NCBI GenBank assembly: GCA_964609495.1
Contig: CAZSTA010000150.1
Coordinates: 1 to 9,194, forward strand
Source: CAZSTA01 sp964609495 [NCBI: uncultured bacterium]
GTDB taxonomy: Bacteria > CAZSTA01
DNA length: 9,194 nt
Direction of reading: 5' to 3'
The position numbers were made by a program, and so were the translations under genes. Under the pieces are notes generated by a model. That model was not told where the DNA came from. It ran no database searches and was given only the letters and a program-made list of their open reading frames with translations. Below, one piece after another: positions 1 to 8,863 of the stretch; within the stretch, counting starts at the first letter, position 1; every line of letters begins with the position of its first letter.

Positions 1-729
1 TTCTATATCAGTTGCTTCCTCCTCCGATGGGATCTGCTCTGGTAACAGACCCTGCTTGCCCTCCAGATAGGCATCAGCTATGAGAGCGGTTATCAGTTTG
101 ATCGCTCGGATAGCATCATCGTTGCCAGGGATGGGGTGACTGATATCATCCGGATCGCAGTTGGTATCAACGATAGCGACCACAGGGATGCCCAGCTTCT
201 TAGCCTCGGCGACCGCTATTCGCTCCTTCCTAAGATCTATGATGAACATAGCATCGGGAAGTCTTTCCATATCCTTAATACCTCCTAAAAATTTCTCGAG
301 CTTCTCCTTCTCTTTCATTAAAAGAGCTGCCTCCTTCTTAGGAAGTATGGAAAATCTGCCCTCACTCTCCTTATCTTCTAGCTCCTTGAGGCGCTCGATC
401 CTAGTTCGGATAGTGCGGAAATTCGTCATAGTCCCCCCTAGCCAGCGCTGATTCACGTAGAAAGCAGAACATCTGGTGGCTTCCTGCTCAATAGTGGCTT
501 GAGCTTGCTTCTTCGTCCCCACAAAGAGGAGCGAAGCGCCTTTTGCCCCTAACTCCCTCACGAAGTTATAAGCCTCCTCGATCTTCTTCATAGTTTTCTG
601 TAGATCTATAATGAAGATCCCGTTTCGCTCCATAAAGATAAACTGTTTCATCTTTGGATTCCAACGACGAGTTTGATGTCCGAAATGTACTCCAGCCTCA
701 AGAAGCTGCTTTAAGGTAACTCCTGCCAA
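1..729 (-). CDS. rpsB: 30S ribosomal protein S2 (3' end beyond window)
   Basis: Structural protein of the small ribosomal subunit; S2 binds late in 30S assembly at the head-body junction and helps recruit S1. I translated 243 codons on the minus strand without a stop. The start is TTG ([20 protein letters not shown]), chosen because a near-perfect Shine-Dalgarno AAGGAGGTG (736-744) lies 6 bases upstream. Family signatures are clear: the N-terminal [15 protein letters not shown] segment, [17 protein letters not shown] at about 31-46, LFVGTKKQA at about 68-76, [14 protein letters not shown] at about 91-104, DAMFIID, and [21 protein letters not shown] at about 181-201. The S2 core is complete; the last visible residues (EEEATDIE) are an acidic tail that continues off the window. 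The gene begins 25 bases after the TPR gene, so co-transcription is likely, although an internal promoter is possible. tsf would be the usual next gene. Confidence 0.97.
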   Translation of the reverse strand, partial: MAGVTLKQLLEAGVHFGHQTRRWNPKMKQFIFMERNGIFIIDLQKTMKKIEEAYNFVRELGAKGASLLFVGTKKQAQATIEQEATRCSAFYVNQRWLGGTMTNFRTIRTRIERLKELEDKESEGRFSILPKKEAALLMKEKEKLEKFLGGIKDMERLPDAMFIIDLRKERIAVAEAKKLGIPVVAIVDTNCDPDDISHPIPGNDDAIRAIKLITALIADAYLEGKQGLLPEQIPSEEEATDIE

Positions 730-735
730 ATAATT

Positions 736-744
736 CACCTCCTT
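736..744 (-). promoter_or_regulatory. Strong Shine-Dalgarno fixing the rpsB TTG start
   Basis: AAGGAGGTG on the minus strand is a nine-base match to the 16S rRNA 3' end, 6 bases ahead of a TTG. No ATG or GTG start is available at a suitable distance, so this site decides the rpsB start. Confidence 0.85.
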
Positions 745-754
745 ATTTTTAATT

Positions 755-1747
755 CTAACCACCCGCTTTTGCACTCTCTAAGCTCTTGCGAGCATCTTCA
801 TAATCGGGATCTAGCTTAAGCGTCTCCTCCCATTCCTCTATAGCTTTCTGTCTCTGCCCTTGCTCCCAATAAAGATTAGCTAAGGCAAAATGAAAGTCAG
901 GATTTCCAACATTCAAAAACACCGCATCCTTATAAGCGGATACCGCCTCATCTATCTCACCTTGCCCTCGATATTTCTGCCCTAATCGAGCGTAGAAAGC
1001 CGCCAGATTATGATAAGCGGCCCTATAGGATGGATCTAAAGCTATAGCCTGCCTCGACTCATAGATAGCCTCCTCGATCTTATCCTGTTTGTAATAAGCC
1101 AAAGCTAATCTCCGACGAGCATCGGCATTAGTGGGAGAAGCTATTATCGCCTCCCTAAATTGCTCGACTGCCTCCTCGATCTTATCCTGGGAGAAATATA
1201 CCCATCCCAAGTTGGTGTGGATAGAGGTTTCCTTTGGTCCAAGTCGCAGGGCCTTCTCATAGAAATCTATGGAGTTCTTATAATCCCCTTTGTAGAAACA
1301 GATCAACCCCAGTTGGTTATAGGCAGATACGTTTTGTTTATCTATCTCAAGGATCTTCTCAGCTTCCTGCTCAGCTTTATCCAACATATAGCTGAAGGTT
1401 TTCCTATCCTCCTCGTAAAGACTGAGCTGAGCATTCACTAAGCCCTCCCGAGCTAGAATGTCCTTATTATTGAGCTTAATAGCCTTATCAAAATTGATCA
1501 TAGCCGAATCTAAATTCCCCTTCTTTAGATAAGCCCACCCCAAGCTACTATAAGCGACTGAACTATCGGGACTAGCTTTGGCGGCTCTCTCATATTCGGC
1601 TATAGCTTTATCCCAGAGTCCCATATTGTAGTAGGAGTTTCCCCGGGTAAGATATACCTGATAATCCTCCTCAACAGCAAAAGCAATTGTTGAGAATAAC
1701 ACTAAAGATAACACTAGGATGAAAATTCTGCCTCTGCCAAGCTTCAT
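755..1747 (-). CDS. Exported tetratricopeptide-repeat protein
   Basis: 330-residue protein of unknown specific role, probably a protein-interaction scaffold outside the cytoplasmic membrane. Residues 1-24 form a signal peptide: basic MKLGRGR, hydrophobic core [13 protein letters not shown], and a signal peptidase I site AFA|VEED. There is no lipobox cysteine. The rest is almost wholly TPR, about eight 34-residue units between roughly 29 and 316, with the usual small/aromatic pattern and closing motifs such as [40 protein letters not shown] and TLKLDPDY. Units near 97-139 and 242-282 are lengthened. No enzyme domain is visible. The start ATG has AGGAGG (1758-1763) 10 bases upstream, overlapping the hslU stop codon, so its translation is probably coupled to hslU. 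In Bacilli codY often follows hslU; this gene is unrelated to it. TPR proteins in this setting have no assigned function known to me. Confidence 0.9.
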   Translation of the reverse strand: MKLGRGRIFILVLSLVLFSTIAFAVEEDYQVYLTRGNSYYNMGLWDKAIAEYERAAKASPDSSVAYSSLGWAYLKKGNLDSAMINFDKAIKLNNKDILAREGLVNAQLSLYEEDRKTFSYMLDKAEQEAEKILEIDKQNVSAYNQLGLICFYKGDYKNSIDFYEKALRLGPKETSIHTNLGWVYFSQDKIEEAVEQFREAIIASPTNADARRRLALAYYKQDKIEEAIYESRQAIALDPSYRAAYHNLAAFYARLGQKYRGQGEIDEAVSAYKDAVFLNVGNPDFHFALANLYWEQGQRQKAIEEWEETLKLDPDYEDARKSLESAKAGG

Positions 1748-1761
1748 TCGTCTTATTCCTC

Positions 1762-3177
1762 CTATAGAATATATTTGCTCAAGTCCTCATCACCAGCTAT
1801 ATCTGCCAACTTCTCTCGGACATAATCCGCATCAATCGTTATCTTCTCACCTTTATATTTATCAGCATTAAAGGATAGATCCTCCAGCAACTTCTCCATT
1901 ACCGTGTATAATCTCCGAGCTCCGATATTCTCCGTTCTCTCATTCACCTTATAGGCCATCTCTGAGATCTCCCTCAAGGACTCCTCGGTAAATTCTATAT
2001 AGACCTCCTCCGTCTTCAGCATCTCGGTGTACTGTTTTACCAAGGCATTTTTAGGGCGAATCAATATCTTCTGAAAATCCTCCCTAGATAGGGTGGATAG
2101 CTCAACGCGCAGGGGGAATCTACCCTGAAGCTCCGGGATCAGATCCGAGGGTTTAGATACATGGAAAGCCCCAGCCGCGATGAAGAGGACATGATCGGTC
2201 CTGACTACCCCATACTTAGTCATCACTGAAGAGCCTTCAACGATGGGAAGTATATCCCTTTGCACTCCTTCTCGAGAGACATCGGGACCGGTTCCAGCCT
2301 CTCGTCCAGCTATTTTGTCCAACTCGTCGATGAAGATTATCCCTGTTTCTTCGGTTCGCCGGACCGCCTCTCGAACCACTTCGTCCATATCAATGAGCTT
2401 CCTAGCCTCCTCAGCGGTTAATATCCTCTTAGCTTCCTCCACAGTGACCTTTTTTTTCTTCTTGTTCTTGGGGAATAATCCCCCTAACATATCCTGGAAG
2501 TTGACCCCCATCTCCTCGATTCCCGATCCAGAGATGACCTCTACGAACTTAGGACGAAAGGACTCCTCTATTTCGATTTCCACCATCTTATCATCCAGAA
2601 GTCCAGCTCTTAACCTTCCTCTGAATTTTTCTCTAGTGCTAGTGTGGATTAATTCCTCTTCCTTCTCCCTCTCTTCCTCCTCTTCTTCACCCTCAGTGCT
2701 AAAGGAGCCTCCAAAAAGAGAGCCTAAATTCAATCCTTTTGTCATTCTCTTACGGACTGGCGGGACCAAAGCATCTAATATCCTCTCCTCCACTAGCACC
2801 TCTGCTCTCTCTTGAACCGTCTTCATCGTCTCATCGCGCACCATATTTACCGCCAGTTCGGCGAGATCTCTGACCATCGATTCCACATCTCTACCAACAT
2901 ATCCTACCTCGGTATATTTAGTAGCTTCCACTTTTATAAATGGAGCATGAGCTAAATTAGCCAACCTTCTAGCTATCTCTGTCTTACCTACTCCAGTAGG
3001 GCCTATCATAATTATATTCTTCGGAGCTACCTCTTCCTGAAGTTCAGGGGGAAGCATCCTCCTCCTGAAGCGATTCCGCAAGGCTATAGCCACTACTTTT
3101 TTCGCCTGATCTTGACTGATTATATACTTATCCAATTCGCCTACGATCTCAGAGGGGGTGGGATTATTACTATTCAT
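1762..3177 (-). CDS. hslU: ATP-dependent protease ATPase subunit HslU
   Basis: AAA+ unfoldase of the cytoplasmic HslVU (ClpYQ) protease; hexamers unfold substrates and thread them into HslV. With the chosen start the protein has 471 residues, close to Firmicutes HslU. Visible motifs: Walker A GPTGVGKT (59-66), pore loop GYVG (92-95), an intermediate domain at about 110-240, Walker B IIFIDE (D284, E285), sensor-2 region IGARRL (R421), and the C-terminal DLSKYIL tail, which in E. coli (DLSRFIL) inserts between HslV subunits. The I-domain carries a very acidic run near 173-185 and a lysine run near 249-253. An in-frame start 12 codons upstream lies inside hslV; I prefer the ATG at 3177 because GGAGG (3184-3188) stands 6 bases before it and [12 protein letters not shown] aligns with known N-termini. 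The start overlaps the hslV end by 8 bases (ATGAATAG). Confidence 0.97.
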   Translation of the reverse strand: MNSNNPTPSEIVGELDKYIISQDQAKKVVAIALRNRFRRRMLPPELQEEVAPKNIIMIGPTGVGKTEIARRLANLAHAPFIKVEATKYTEVGYVGRDVESMVRDLAELAVNMVRDETMKTVQERAEVLVEERILDALVPPVRKRMTKGLNLGSLFGGSFSTEGEEEEEEREKEEELIHTSTREKFRGRLRAGLLDDKMVEIEIEESFRPKFVEVISGSGIEEMGVNFQDMLGGLFPKNKKKKKVTVEEAKRILTAEEARKLIDMDEVVREAVRRTEETGIIFIDELDKIAGREAGTGPDVSREGVQRDILPIVEGSSVMTKYGVVRTDHVLFIAAGAFHVSKPSDLIPELQGRFPLRVELSTLSREDFQKILIRPKNALVKQYTEMLKTEEVYIEFTEESLREISEMAYKVNERTENIGARRLYTVMEKLLEDLSFNADKYKGEKITIDADYVREKLADIAGDEDLSKYIL

Positions 3178-3715
3178 TTTTATCCTCCAAAATTTCCATG
3201 GTGATATTATCATTGGTATAGACGCAGATCGAGGCGGCTATCCGCAAGGCTTCCTCCGCGATCTCCGCGGCGGAGAGGGAGGAATGCTTAGACAAAGCTC
3301 TAGCTGCCGCCATCGCATAATTACCTCCACTGCCGATTCCGGCGATGCCATCATCCGGCTCGATAACCTCACCATTTCCTGATATTACCAGTATATTTTC
3401 CTTATCTAAAGCTATCAATATCGCTTCCAACCTACGTAAGAATCTATCAGTTCTCCAATCCTTAGCCAACTCCACGGCTGACCGTTTCAAATTCCCTCTA
3501 TACTGCTGAAGCTTCTGCTCAAATCTATCGAATAGGGAAAAGGCATCCGCTACCGCTCCCGCGAAGCCTACGATTACCTTACCCTCATAGATCTTGCGCA
3601 CCTTTTGAGCTCGGTGCTTCATCACCGTCTCTCCTAGGGAGACCTGCCCATCGCCAGCCATAGCGGCTTGACCATCTTTCATAACTGCGAGTATAGTAGT
3701 TGCTCGCCACATCAT
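3170..3715 (-). CDS. hslV: ATP-dependent protease peptidase subunit HslV
   Basis: Proteasome-beta-like N-terminal threonine peptidase forming the proteolytic double ring of HslVU. The mature protein should begin at Thr in [11 protein letters not shown], after removal of a short propeptide. Counting from that Thr, the catalytic set seen in E. coli HslV is in register: Thr1, Asp17 in AGDGQ and Lys33 in AQKVRK; GSGGNYA supplies the conserved serine region. [18 protein letters not shown] and ICVYTND are family hallmarks. Start choice is open: ATG at 3715 (181 residues, AGGTGA 9 bases upstream), ATG at 3712, or GTG at 3727. The extension before Thr resembles other bacterial HslV propeptides such as that of Thermotoga. 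The B. subtilis homologue is instead reported to use an N-terminal serine, which is absent here. The end overlaps hslU, consistent with stoichiometric co-expression. Confidence 0.96.
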   Translation of the reverse strand: MMWRATTILAVMKDGQAAMAGDGQVSLGETVMKHRAQKVRKIYEGKVIVGFAGAVADAFSLFDRFEQKLQQYRGNLKRSAVELAKDWRTDRFLRRLEAILIALDKENILVISGNGEVIEPDDGIAGIGSGGNYAMAAARALSKHSSLSAAEIAEEALRIAASICVYTNDNITMEILEDKNE

Positions 3716-3743
3716 ATCTTTTCTCACCTATTTCTATTAATAA

Positions 3744-4091
3744 TTAATGACGTTTATCTCTCCATTCCCTAAGGATCTCGGTGCTATCTCTCCCTCCTGG
3801 AGGTATTTTAGCCTGAAGTTTCTTGATATCCTCATATACCTTCATCAAATCAATCTTCTCCCTTGCTTTTCTCGTCTCTTCAAAATCTCGCTCGATCGCC
3901 TCTAACATCTCCTTAGTAAATCCTATATCCTCAGGCTTGATATTCCACTTGGGCTTTTCAGAGATTATCCCCTTCTCTCTCTGCTCCTCTATCTTCCTGT
4001 CCAATCTCTCCTTAACTACTAATTTCTCCTCATAAGATAGTTCATCTATCGCCTCTGAAATCTCCTCAATCGTAAGCTTATTTCCAGCCAT
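3744..4091 (-). CDS. Small charged protein, possible orphan antitoxin-like
   Basis: I do not recognise a named family with confidence. The 115-residue product is highly charged, rich in Glu, Lys and Arg, predicted mainly alpha-helical, and has no membrane segment or signal peptide. The N-terminus (LTIEEISEAIDELSYEEKLVVKERL) resembles the short helical heads of several type II antitoxin-like proteins. The C-terminus (IPPGGRDSTEILREWRDKRH) resembles the toxin-binding tails of VapB-type antitoxins. No toxin such as a PIN-domain protein lies beside it; hslV follows after 28 bases. The start is ATG at 4091 rather than 4100, because AGGAG (4101-4105) abuts the upstream ATG but stands 9 bases from the lower one. 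The SD follows directly on the xerC stop, suggesting coupled translation. It is a real gene by spacing, SD and operon fit; the antitoxin link is only inference. Confidence 0.8.
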   Translation of the reverse strand: MAGNKLTIEEISEAIDELSYEEKLVVKERLDRKIEEQREKGIISEKPKWNIKPEDIGFTKEMLEAIERDFEETRKAREKIDLMKVYEDIKKLQAKIPPGGRDSTEILREWRDKRH

Positions 4092-4105
4092 CGCTCCCAT
4101 CTCCT

Positions 4106-5065
4106 TTAAGCTCTAGGATGAGCGCTTCCGTAAACCTTCATCAACCTCTCTCTAGTTACATGGGTGTATAACTGGGTAGCGGAGAGGCTGGTATGCCCTA
4201 ATAGCTCTTGGATCACCCGCAGATCGGCGCCAGCCTCCAAAAGATGGGTGGCGAAGGTATGACGCAGGGTATGAGGGCTTATATTATAATCTAAGCTGAC
4301 CTTTATTATATACTTCTTCAGATTGCGCTCCACGCTTCTTGCTGATAACCGCCCACCGAAGCGGTTTAGGAACAGGGCATCTTTATCAGGCTTTCCCAAA
4401 GAGGGTTGAATTTGATATAATTTGAGCCGACCATTCTCAAGATAAAATTCTATCGAAGCTAAAGCCTCTTCTCCAATAGGGATAAGCCTCTCCTTTGCCC
4501 CCTTCCCCTTGATCTTGATCAATCCTCTGGAGAAATAGACATCGTCTAAATCAATTGATACTAGCTCTCCTACCCTTATCCCCGTAGCATATAGGGTCTC
4601 TAAGATGGCTTTATCCCGACATCCTAGGGGAGTCTCAATATCTGGCGCTTCGAGAAGTAACGCGGCCTCATTGAGACTTAGAAAAAGCGGTAGCTTCCTT
4701 CTGTCTCGAGGGGAGGCAAGCCGGTGAGCAGGATTACGCTCGATTACACCCTCCCGATAGATAAAGCGAAAGAAGGAACGCACCGCTGCTAACTTACGCA
4801 ATACACTACTACGACTGTAGTTCTCTTCGTTAAGATGAGCTAGAAACCTTCGCAGAAACAGTCGATTTACAGAAGCTAAATCACTCTCCCTCTCGCTTTC
4901 TCCCAGATTATCCTCTACGAAGCGAAAGAACTGTTTAAGATCGCTCTCGTAATTCGAAATGGTATTGGGAGAGGAATTTTTCTCTATCCTTAAGTAACGC
5001 AGAAATTTATCTAAAAGTTCCTCTATATTCTCTCTTCTCTCCTTTGGAACGTAGATAGATGCCAT
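4106..5065 (-). CDS. xerC: Tyrosine recombinase XerC-like
   Basis: Site-specific recombinase expected to resolve chromosome dimers at dif. The 319-residue protein has an N-terminal SAM-like core-binding domain (about 15-105, including LDKFLRYLRIEKNSSPNTISNYESD) and a C-terminal catalytic domain. All catalytic residues are present: R164 (ATGIRVGEL), K188 (KGKGAKER), H265 and R268 (HTLRHTFATHLLEAGA), H291 (LLGHTSLS) and nucleophile Y300 (TQLYTHV). Length and position after trmFO match XerC of Firmicutes, not a phage or integron integrase. Whether a partner XerD exists elsewhere or this acts alone like XerH/XerA cannot be seen. The gene starts 14 bases after trmFO; no Shine-Dalgarno precedes the ATG, unlike its neighbours, and a TATAAT sits 5 bases ahead of it. 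The first 10 or so residues are therefore less certain. Confidence 0.93.
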   Translation of the reverse strand: MASIYVPKERRENIEELLDKFLRYLRIEKNSSPNTISNYESDLKQFFRFVEDNLGESERESDLASVNRLFLRRFLAHLNEENYSRSSVLRKLAAVRSFFRFIYREGVIERNPAHRLASPRDRRKLPLFLSLNEAALLLEAPDIETPLGCRDKAILETLYATGIRVGELVSIDLDDVYFSRGLIKIKGKGAKERLIPIGEEALASIEFYLENGRLKLYQIQPSLGKPDKDALFLNRFGGRLSARSVERNLKKYIIKVSLDYNISPHTLRHTFATHLLEAGADLRVIQELLGHTSLSATQLYTHVTRERLMKVYGSAHPRA

Positions 5066-5070
5066 ATATT

Positions 5071-5099
5071 ATTATAACATTAAATCAGCTTTGACGCAA
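5071..5099 (-). promoter_or_regulatory. Possible internal promoter giving a leaderless xerC mRNA
   Basis: On the minus strand TATAAT (5071-5076) matches the -10 consensus and its last base lies 6 bases before the A of the xerC ATG, so initiation would fall on or near the start codon. A weak -35 candidate, TTGCGT (5094-5099), is 17 bases upstream inside the end of trmFO and matches only TTG. The gap is AT-rich, so chance is a real alternative. Confidence 0.4.
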
Positions 5100-6387
5100 G
5101 TAATTTTAATTCTTTCAAGGATCTTTGAGCTAACTTATATCTCCTCTCCCTCTTATCCCTTACTTTTTCCTCTAGGAGAGGGAACAGTCCCCAATTGGCA
5201 TTCATCGGTTGGAAATTTTCGGTAGTAGAAGTTATATAACGGGTTAGTGCGCCAAAAGCAGTGGTAGGAGGGAAGACTATCGGTTCATCTCCTTTGATCA
5301 ATTTGGCGGCATTTATCCCCGCTATCAGCCCCATCCCTGCCGATTCGATATAACCTTCTACTCCAGTTATCTGACCGGCAAAGAATATCAGCTCATTCCT
5401 AATAAGCTGTAACGTGGGCTTCAGTAGGTGAGTCGAATTGATGAAGGTGTTGCGGTGCATCACTCCATAACGGACGAACTCCGCGGAGTGTAAAGCCGGA
5501 ATCAGGCGAAATATTCTCCTCTGCTCCGACCACTTCAATCGAGTTTGAAATCCTACCAGGTTATATAGAGTTCTCTCCTTATTCTCAGTGCGTAATTGAA
5601 CTACCGCATAAGGTCTATTTTGAGTTCGGGGATCGATCAATCCCACTGGTTTTAGGGGTCCAAAGCGAAGGGTGTCCCTCCCTCTCCTCGCTAACTCCTC
5701 TATCGGTAAACACCCCTCGAAATATGGGATATTATCAAAATCGTGCCGAGGGGCTTTCTCCGCTTCGACTAACTCCTCTTGAAATATCTCATATTCCTCT
5801 CTATTAAGCGGACAGTTCAGATAATCCTTCTCCCCACCCTTACCATAGCGGGAGGCGAAGAAATCTCTTTCATAATCTATTGAATCGGCTGAGACGATAG
5901 GAGCGGAAGCATCATAAAAATAGAGGTAATCTTCGTCAATTAATTTCGCGATGGAGAAGGCTAACGCCTCAGAGGTAAGAGGACCCGAGGCGATTATCAC
6001 CGGGCGATCTTCGGGGATATCGCTTATCTCCTCACGCTTGAGAGCGATGTTGGGATGAGCTTGTATCGTTTCCGTAACTTTCGCGGCAAATCGTTCTCTA
6101 TCAACCGCTAGAGCTCCCCCAGCAGGAACTTTGGAATCATCTGCACTCCTCAAGATGACGGAATTAAGATAGCGCATCTCCTCTTTAAGCAAACCCCCTG
6201 CGGTGGTTCGCTCATTGGAGCCAAGCGAATTACTACAAACTAGCTCAGCTAGATATCCGGTCTGATGTGCAGGAGTCATAGACTCGGGGCGCATCTCGTA
6301 TAATTCTACTTCGACTCCTCTCTCAGCCGCTTGCCATGAGGCTTCCGTCCCAGCTAGACCTCCTCCAATGACTAGCAATTGTTTCAT
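5080..6387 (-). CDS. trmFO: Methylenetetrahydrofolate-tRNA (uracil-5-)-methyltransferase TrmFO
   Basis: FAD enzyme that makes ribothymidine at position 54 of the tRNA T-loop, using methylenetetrahydrofolate as carbon donor instead of S-adenosylmethionine. The 435-residue length is typical. Visible features: N-terminal dinucleotide-binding [10 protein letters not shown] (8-17) followed by an acidic strand end VELYEMRPE; the [22 protein letters not shown] signature with C51; [13 protein letters not shown] with C226; [11 protein letters not shown]; and [24 protein letters not shown] near 340, the FAD-binding closing motif. C51 and C226 correspond to the two cysteines studied in the B. subtilis enzyme. 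The ATG overlaps the topA stop as ATGA; an SD-like GGAGGTG lies about 14 bases upstream inside topA, so coupling to topA is probable. Formerly called gid; distinct from gidA/mnmG, which is about 200 residues longer. Confidence 0.97.
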   Translation of the reverse strand: MKQLLVIGGGLAGTEASWQAAERGVEVELYEMRPESMTPAHQTGYLAELVCSNSLGSNERTTAGGLLKEEMRYLNSVILRSADDSKVPAGGALAVDRERFAAKVTETIQAHPNIALKREEISDIPEDRPVIIASGPLTSEALAFSIAKLIDEDYLYFYDASAPIVSADSIDYERDFFASRYGKGGEKDYLNCPLNREEYEIFQEELVEAEKAPRHDFDNIPYFEGCLPIEELARRGRDTLRFGPLKPVGLIDPRTQNRPYAVVQLRTENKERTLYNLVGFQTRLKWSEQRRIFRLIPALHSAEFVRYGVMHRNTFINSTHLLKPTLQLIRNELIFFAGQITGVEGYIESAGMGLIAGINAAKLIKGDEPIVFPPTTAFGALTRYITSTTENFQPMNANWGLFPLLEEKVRDKRERRYKLAQRSLKELKLLASKLI

Positions 6388-8804
6388 AACTTCGTTTTAG
6401 CCACCTCCAGAGGCCTTTTGTAGCTATAATTGCAATCCTCTTTAGGACAGTGAACTCTGATCTCTCCCTTCTTCCTGTCGATCTTCTCCACCAAGAAGGG
6501 AGAGCCACACTTAGGACATTCCTCCTCAATTGGTTTTCCCCATAGAGTATAATCGCATTGGGGATAACGGCTACAACCGTAGAATAATTTACCTCGCTTA
6601 CCTCTCCTCTGGATCAGATGCCCATCGCAACCTTCCCGAGGACAGGGGAAACCGCTATCGATAGGCTTCATAAAATCGCATTCGGGATACCTGGAACATC
6701 CTAAGAACTTACCATAACGACCCCTCTTAACCACCAGAGGACTCCCACACTTCTCGCAGATCTCATCGGTAACCTCTTCCTCCTCAACCTTGAGCTTACC
6801 ACTGGCATCTTTCGTCAGAGGTTTTGTATTCTTACACTCCGGATATCCAGTGCAGGCTAGAAAGCGACCATATCGTCCCACCTTGACCACCATAGGTCGA
6901 CCACATTTATCGCAAGTCTCCTCCAATTCCTCCTCCTCAATGATCTCTACTTCTCCCGTTCCATTCTCTCGAATATCCCTAGTATTCTTACACTCCGGAT
7001 ACCCCGAGCAAGCGAGAAACTTCCCATAGCGACCATACTTGATGACCATTGGCTTCCCACATTTATCGCACTTGATCCCGCTATCTATCTCGACTTTAGG
7101 GAGCTCCTTCTGAGCCCTTTCCAGAGTATCAGAGAAGGGATCGTAGAAGTCCTTCAAGACCTCGATCCAATCGACCTTAGCCCCCTCGATATCATCTAAT
7201 TGATCCTCCATATTCGCGGTGAATTCAACGCTTATAACATCGGGAAATCCTTTGATCAGCAGATCGGTAACATCGAATCCTAGATCGGTAGGCTTGAGCT
7301 GTCTTTGTTCTTTTACGACGTAGCCCCTCTCTTGAATGATGTTGATTATCTCTGCATAAGTGCTAGGACGTCCGATCCCCTTCTCCTCTAAGGCTTTGAC
7401 TAGGGTAGCTTCAGTATAACGAGAAGGGGGTTTCGTGAAGTGCTGATTTGCGATGAGATCTAATAAGCGAAGTAGATCCCCTTTCTCCAAAGGCGGAAGT
7501 TGTTGAGATGCTTCTTCTTCCTTCTCCTCATCCTTTGTCCATTTGTAGATCTTCAGGAATCCAGGGAATTTAAGAGTTGAGGAAGAAGCTCGGAATAGAT
7601 AATCCCCAGCGGATATATCAACTGTTATTACCTCGAATATCGCCGGATTCATCTGGCTGGCAACGAATCTCCTCCATATCAATTCATAGAGGCGATATTG
7701 GTCATCATTCAGATATTTCCTTATAGATTTTGGTTCTCTATAGACAGAGGTTGGGCGGATAGCTTCGTGGGCTTCCTGCGCTCGCCTCCTCGATTTATAT
7801 TGAAAGGGCTTAGCAGGGCGATAATCCCCCCCATAATTTTCCTCGATATATTTACGAGCCTCCGCTTGAGCGGAGGAGGAGATATGAGTAGAGTCGGTCC
7901 TCATATAGGTGATCAATCCTACGCTGCCCTCTTTCCCTATATCCAGCCCCTCATATAGCTGTTGAGCAATGGACATCGTGCGTCGAGCTGTGAAGCCCAA
8001 GCGTCGGTTCGCCTCTTGTTGCATTGTGCTGGTGGTGAAGGGAGCAGAAGGGCGTCGCTTCTGATCTCGCTTTTGTATTTTGGAGACCTTAAATTCCTCT
8101 TTTTTGATCGCCGTAACGATCTCATCCGCTTCCTTCTTACTTTTGATCTTAGCCTTCCTATTCTTGATCTTAATCAACGTGGCTTCGAAGGGAGGCGGAA
8201 AATTTGGTTTCTCCAACTTGGCGTGGATGGTCCAATATTCCTCAGGCACGAAATTTATGATCTCTCGTTCCCGCTCGCAGATCAAACGCACTGCTACCGA
8301 CTGCACGCGACCCGCGCTTAATCCTTTTCTCACCTTCTTCCAGAGAAAGGGACTGAGCTTATATCCCACTAATCTATCTAATATCCTTCGTGCCTGTTGG
8401 GCGTTAACCTTATCTATATTTATAGCCTTAGGATTATGTAAGGATTCTTGTATAGCTTTCTTGGTTATCTCATTGAAGATCAATCGACATTTCGCCTTCT
8501 TATCGAGTTTGAGATAATTCGCTAGATGCCAAGCTATAGCTTCTCCCTCACGATCCCTATCAGCAGCTAGATAGACTTTATCAGCTTTTTCAGCCGTCTG
8601 CTTTATCGCTTTTAAGACCTTGCCCTTCCCTCTGATGGTGATATACTTAGGGCGAAAATCATTTTCAATATCAACGCCTAATTCCCTTTTGGGAAGATCT
8701 CTTATATGTCCCATCGAGGCTTTAACCGTGTATCCAGAGCCAAGAAACTTCTCGATGGTTTTAGCCTTAGCAGGCGATTCAACTATTACTAAATATTTAG
8801 CCAA
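6384..8804 (-). CDS. topA: DNA topoisomerase I (type IA) with five zinc ribbons
   Basis: Relaxes negative supercoils by single-strand passage. The 806-residue protein starts at TTG ([10 protein letters not shown]); an in-frame stop three codons upstream excludes a longer form, and GGTGAT (8810-8815) is the SD, 5 bases away. Toprim domain at about 3-115 with E9 and DRDREGE (D82, D84, E86); catalytic tyrosine Y300 with R302 in [21 protein letters not shown] (342-353) and [22 protein letters not shown] (463-484) are further family signatures. The C-terminus holds five four-cysteine ribbons: C579/C582/C599/C605, C631/C634/C651/C657, C683/C686/C703/C709, C721/C726/C744/C750 and C763/C766/C786/C791. 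The first three are spaced exactly 52 residues apart, with acidic linkers between them, suggesting tandem duplication. First gene of the operon; the other genes probably depend on its promoter. Confidence 0.98.
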   Translation of the reverse strand: MAKYLVIVESPAKAKTIEKFLGSGYTVKASMGHIRDLPKRELGVDIENDFRPKYITIRGKGKVLKAIKQTAEKADKVYLAADRDREGEAIAWHLANYLKLDKKAKCRLIFNEITKKAIQESLHNPKAINIDKVNAQQARRILDRLVGYKLSPFLWKKVRKGLSAGRVQSVAVRLICEREREIINFVPEEYWTIHAKLEKPNFPPPFEATLIKIKNRKAKIKSKKEADEIVTAIKKEEFKVSKIQKRDQKRRPSAPFTTSTMQQEANRRLGFTARRTMSIAQQLYEGLDIGKEGSVGLITYMRTDSTHISSSAQAEARKYIEENYGGDYRPAKPFQYKSRRRAQEAHEAIRPTSVYREPKSIRKYLNDDQYRLYELIWRRFVASQMNPAIFEVITVDISAGDYLFRASSSTLKFPGFLKIYKWTKDEEKEEEASQQLPPLEKGDLLRLLDLIANQHFTKPPSRYTEATLVKALEEKGIGRPSTYAEIINIIQERGYVVKEQRQLKPTDLGFDVTDLLIKGFPDVISVEFTANMEDQLDDIEGAKVDWIEVLKDFYDPFSDTLERAQKELPKVEIDSGIKCDKCGKPMVIKYGRYGKFLACSGYPECKNTRDIRENGTGEVEIIEEEELEETCDKCGRPMVVKVGRYGRFLACTGYPECKNTKPLTKDASGKLKVEEEEVTDEICEKCGSPLVVKRGRYGKFLGCSRYPECDFMKPIDSGFPCPREGCDGHLIQRRGKRGKLFYGCSRYPQCDYTLWGKPIEEECPKCGSPFLVEKIDRKKGEIRVHCPKEDCNYSYKRPLEVAKTKL
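6826..7001 (-). repeat. Intragenic direct repeat, zinc-ribbon module of topA
   Basis: A 20-base identical stretch occurs at 6826-6845 and again at 6982-7001, exactly 156 bases (52 codons) apart in the same reading frame. It encodes the end of ribbons 2 and 1 (SGYPECKNT / TGYPECKNT), and similarity extends across the rest of the modules. The third ribbon keeps the 52-residue spacing but is more diverged. Confidence 0.8.
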
Positions 8805-8832
8805 TTTTAATCACCACATAATTGTTGATCTG

Positions 8833-8860
8833 TAGGAGATATTTCTCCTAGTTTCTCCTA
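8833..8860 (-). promoter_or_regulatory. Triple TAGGAGA array with hairpin in topA leader
   Basis: In the topA 5' UTR, read on the minus strand, two direct copies TAGGAGA (8854-8860 and 8844-8850) are 10 bases apart, and an inverted copy TCTCCTA lies at 8833-8839. The second and third copies form a perfect 7-bp stem with a 4-base loop; the first copy could compete for the same partner. The structure ends 28 bases before the start codon. AGGAG is SD-like, so roles as DNA operator, RNA switch or decoy ribosome site are all possible; function is inferred. Confidence 0.5.
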
Positions 8861-8863
8861 AAG

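Noticed and set aside
161-451. 96-codon plus-strand ORF
   Set aside because: Antisense to rpsB, whose minus-strand reading gives an unmistakable S2 protein.
2243-2815. 190-codon plus-strand ORF rich in Ser
   Set aside because: It is the antisense shadow of hslU; the serine runs come from the reverse of acidic and basic codon runs in the I-domain.
3178-3213. 12-residue N-terminal extension of HslU ([12 protein letters not shown])
   Set aside because: It lies inside hslV and aligns with no HslU N-terminus; the ATG at 3177 has a proper SD.
4106-5065. Phage or integron integrase signalling a mobile island
   Set aside because: Length, motifs and position after trmFO match chromosomal XerC, and no attachment sites or phage genes are nearby.
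6323-6529. 68-codon minus-strand ORF across the topA-trmFO junction
   Set aside because: Out of frame with both strongly supported genes and rich in Arg and Trp in a way typical of a shadow frame.
7962-8517. Overlapping plus-strand ORFs of 119 and 145 codons
   Set aside because: They are antisense to the well-conserved topA core and their translations show no recognisable domain.
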